This document shows, piece after piece, positions 62,737 through 64,000 of a stretch of DNA of 64,000 nt. Where the stretch lies: contig NZ_JAMLFX010000002.1 in NCBI RefSeq assembly GCF_023634765.1, positions 1,021,748-1,085,747 of the forward strand, given 5' to 3'. The first letter of the stretch is position 1; each line of letters opens with the position of its first letter. This DNA comes from Pseudomonas sp. AKS31 (GTDB lineage Bacteria; Pseudomonadota; Gammaproteobacteria; Pseudomonadales; Pseudomonadaceae). The notes below the pieces were generated by a model. The model did not search any database. It was not told where the DNA came from and saw only the letters and a list, made by a program, of their open reading frames with translations. A program made the position numbers and the translations under genes.

Positions 62737-62994
62737 TCAGGCCAGCGCGTTGCACATGCCGAGGGCCATGCAATCTATCTCGAATGGCCCGAGAAAGTCG
62801 GCCGAGACTTTCACCGGCGGATTGCCGGCCATCAGCCCCAAGGTATTCGCCCGTTCGATGTTGTGCGCGATATTGTGATTGGCCTCTATGGCTCTGGCCA
62901 ATGCGCCCACCGAGCCCTGGCCGATGCCCAATAATGAAGCGCCGTTGGTGAAAAACGCCAAACCGGCGACTACCCAAAGTCTGTAGCCTTTCAT
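62737..62994 (-). CDS. Small exported or membrane-anchored hypothetical protein
   Basis: An 85-residue protein with an N-terminal hydrophobic segment (LWVVAGLAFFTNGASLLGIG) that may be a signal or anchor. The mature part has two C-terminal cysteines (DCMALGMCNALA). Its ATG overlaps the stop of the next upstream small gene (ATGA), so the two form a coupled pair. Family not recognised. Confidence 0.65.
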   Translation of the reverse strand: MKGYRLWVVAGLAFFTNGASLLGIGQGSVGALARAIEANHNIAHNIERANTLGLMAGNPPVKVSADFLGPFEIDCMALGMCNALA

Positions 62995-63203
62995 GCGCCG
63001 CCGACTCCCGCGAGTTCGGCCCGGTCGACCATCACGCTTTGCGAGCGCAGTTCGAACTGGACGCCGGGGTGGGCGACTTGAATCGGCGCTTCGAAGCTGT
63101 GTTCCATCTGCGAGGCGATGCTGACGACCAGTACCACGGCCAGGTAAAGACCGATGGCCAGATAGGCGCCGCGTTTGGCTGAATGAAGGATTGCGCTGGC
63201 CAT
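62991..63203 (-). CDS. Small single-span membrane protein
   Basis: A 70-residue protein with one membrane span (YLAIGLYLAVVLVVSIAS, about residues 14-31) and a C-terminal soluble part (MEHSFEAPIQVAHPGVQFELRSQSVMVDRAEL). GGGAG lies 7 nt upstream of the ATG at 63203; the frame extends to 63266 without a better start. It is co-transcribed with the 85-residue gene. Function unknown. Confidence 0.65.
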   Translation of the reverse strand: MASAILHSAKRGAYLAIGLYLAVVLVVSIASQMEHSFEAPIQVAHPGVQFELRSQSVMVDRAELAGVGGA

Positions 63204-63368
63204 GGTGTTCTCCCGTGGGCATGTTTCGATGTCCACAGAATCAATCAAAAAAGCCGCGCTAACCACTCAGGGTTTGCCATAGTAAACATCAGCTTCGTTG
63301 ATTATTTAGCCAGTCTATGGACGTGTTGCACATTCGCTATGGCACCGAGATTTTTTGCCCACGCAGGC

Positions 63369-63441
63369 GTGTAGGAGCTGCCGAAGGCTGCGATCTTTTG
63401 ACGTTGAAGATCAAGAGATCGCAGCCTTCGGCAGCTCCTAC
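63369..63441. repeat. Inverted pair of TGTAGGAGCTGCCGAAGGCTGCGATC repeats
   Basis: Arms TGTAGGAGCTGCCGAAGGCT... and its inverse with a short centre (GACGTTGAAGATCAAG) lie upstream of the two small membrane genes' coding strand end and downstream of the small exported gene. Confidence 0.9.
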
Positions 63442-63465
63442 AGGGAGTTGTTCGAAGCGGGCATT

Positions 63466-63645
63466 TCAGTGTTGGGCTTTGTGATCCAGGGCGGCGTAGA
63501 AGTTGGCGCTCTGTTGCAGGTATTTCTGGGTGTAGCTCTGGGTGTGGGATTTTTTGCTGTTGATTTCAACGTTGGCACTGGCTGGCAGCACAACGGTGGC
63601 AGAGATGGCGGAAGCGGCAATCACGGAGAAGAGATTGAAGTTCAT
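63466..63645 (-). CDS. Small exported protein
   Basis: A 59-residue precursor with a signal peptide (FNLFSVIAASAISATVVLPASA) and a ~35-residue mature peptide (NVEINSKKSHTQSYTQKYLQ...) rich in Ser, Gln and Lys. GAGGG lies about 8 nt before the ATG at 63645. No family is recognised; it may be a secreted or periplasmic small protein. Confidence 0.65.
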   Translation of the reverse strand: MNFNLFSVIAASAISATVVLPASANVEINSKKSHTQSYTQKYLQQSANFYAALDHKAQH

Positions 63646-63774
63646 GGCGGTAACCCTCGTGTTCGGTTGGCTTGTTTGCCCGGTTGGGCCGTGAAGCAAA
63701 CTTAACGCTCGAGGGTTGATCGCTTGAAATGCTTTGTAGCATTACCGGATATCAGCGCGATTAATACAAAGAGG

Positions 63775-63797
63775 CAGGCCCCGTAAACCGGGGCCTG
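63775..63797 (-). terminator. Terminator-like hairpin after the lactonase gene
   Basis: CAGGCCCCG-TAAA-CGGGGCCTG lies 5 nt past the stop codon. The following - strand sequence (CTCTTTGTATTAA) is only weakly T-rich, so termination may be partial. Confidence 0.7.
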
Positions 63798-63801
63798 TGG
63801 C

Positions 63802-64000
63802 TTATTGTCGCACTAGAAACTTGAGGTCGCTCGGCGCGTCCATCGGCAGTTTTTGCACGGTTTTGCCGAGCAGACCGGTTTTGCCATCGCGCTCGACGAC
63901 GACAATCTGGTTGCTCTTCTGGTTGGCGATCAGCAGGAATTTGCCACTCGGGTCGAGGCTGAACTCGCGCGGGTGATCACCGTCCACCGAGCGTTTTTGC
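63802..64000 (-). CDS. Lactonase/beta-propeller family protein, C-terminal part
   Basis: About 66 residues of the C-terminus of a 7-bladed propeller protein of the 6-phosphogluconolactonase-like (lactonase) family. The signature is DGDHPREFSLDPSGKFLLIANQKSNQIVVVERD, then KLPMDAPSDLKFL. Such proteins hydrolyse lactones or act as periplasmic propellers. The N-terminus lies beyond the right edge of the window. Confidence 0.85.
   Translation of the reverse strand, partial: QKRSVDGDHPREFSLDPSGKFLLIANQKSNQIVVVERDGKTGLLGKTVQKLPMDAPSDLKFLVRQ

Overview
The window is a stretch of chromosome from a GC-rich Pseudomonas, most likely of the P. fluorescens group. Three things point to this. The core gene blocks match Pseudomonas order as I remember it (vreAIR-hxc-lapA-pdtA; gdhB-small ORF-moxR/DUF58/DUF4381/VWA/VWA-TPR/BatD; sbcDC). 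The intergenic gaps carry the short palindromic repeats typical of fluorescent pseudomonads. Genes are tightly packed with 1-8 nt overlaps. This rests on gene content and recall; no database search was run.

Layout. 1-3.3 kb: 5' part of a DyP-type peroxidase gene, a cluster of palindromic repeats, an AraC-type regulator and a divergent outer-membrane SphA/MetA-type protein. 3.4-38.1 kb: a phosphate-starvation secretion locus. It holds a 4165-residue TpsA exoprotein (PdtA-like), a DING/PstS-like secreted protein (LapA-like), a complete Hxc-type type II secretion system (hxcS R Q Z Y X T, hxcV, hxcP, hxcU W) and the VreA-VreI-VreR surface-signalling system (STN-domain receptor, ECF sigma factor, FecR-like anti-sigma factor). 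In P. aeruginosa the same set is switched on by PhoB and VreI.

26.5-33.5 kb: an AT-rich accessory segment sits between hxcV and hxcP, genes that are adjacent in P. aeruginosa. It carries a HEPN-type protein, a small exported protein, a DUF6124 gene with an elaborate inverted-repeat leader, and a compact four-gene cassette. The cassette is GNAT acetyltransferase, ImmA/IrrE-like metallopeptidase and sce7725/beta-family protein, overlapping one another by 8 nt, with a convergent sce7726 nuclease-like gene. No integrase or transposase is visible. This cassette is the best candidate in the window for an undescribed system, possibly defence- or toxin-related.

38.1-43.3 kb: small metabolic genes (an AhpD-like protein, a MocR/PdxR-type regulator, an antibiotic-biosynthesis-monooxygenase-domain protein, a cupin, a delta-60-repeat protein). 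43.3-56.2 kb: the large NAD-dependent glutamate dehydrogenase, a small acidic protein, and a six-gene MoxR/Bat-type operon. 56.4-64 kb: an orphan AT-rich hypothetical gene, sbcD-sbcC-GST in one overlapping operon, three small membrane or exported proteins, and the 3' end of a lactonase-family gene.

How the genes work together. VreA/VreI/VreR probably sense a signal and direct transcription of the Hxc machine and its exported substrates under phosphate limitation. Hxc would export the DING protein. The TpsA exoprotein has no TpsB transporter gene beside it. The Bat-type operon forms an envelope-associated MoxR-VWA chaperone-like set. SbcCD handles DNA hairpins, which fits a chromosome this rich in palindromic repeats.
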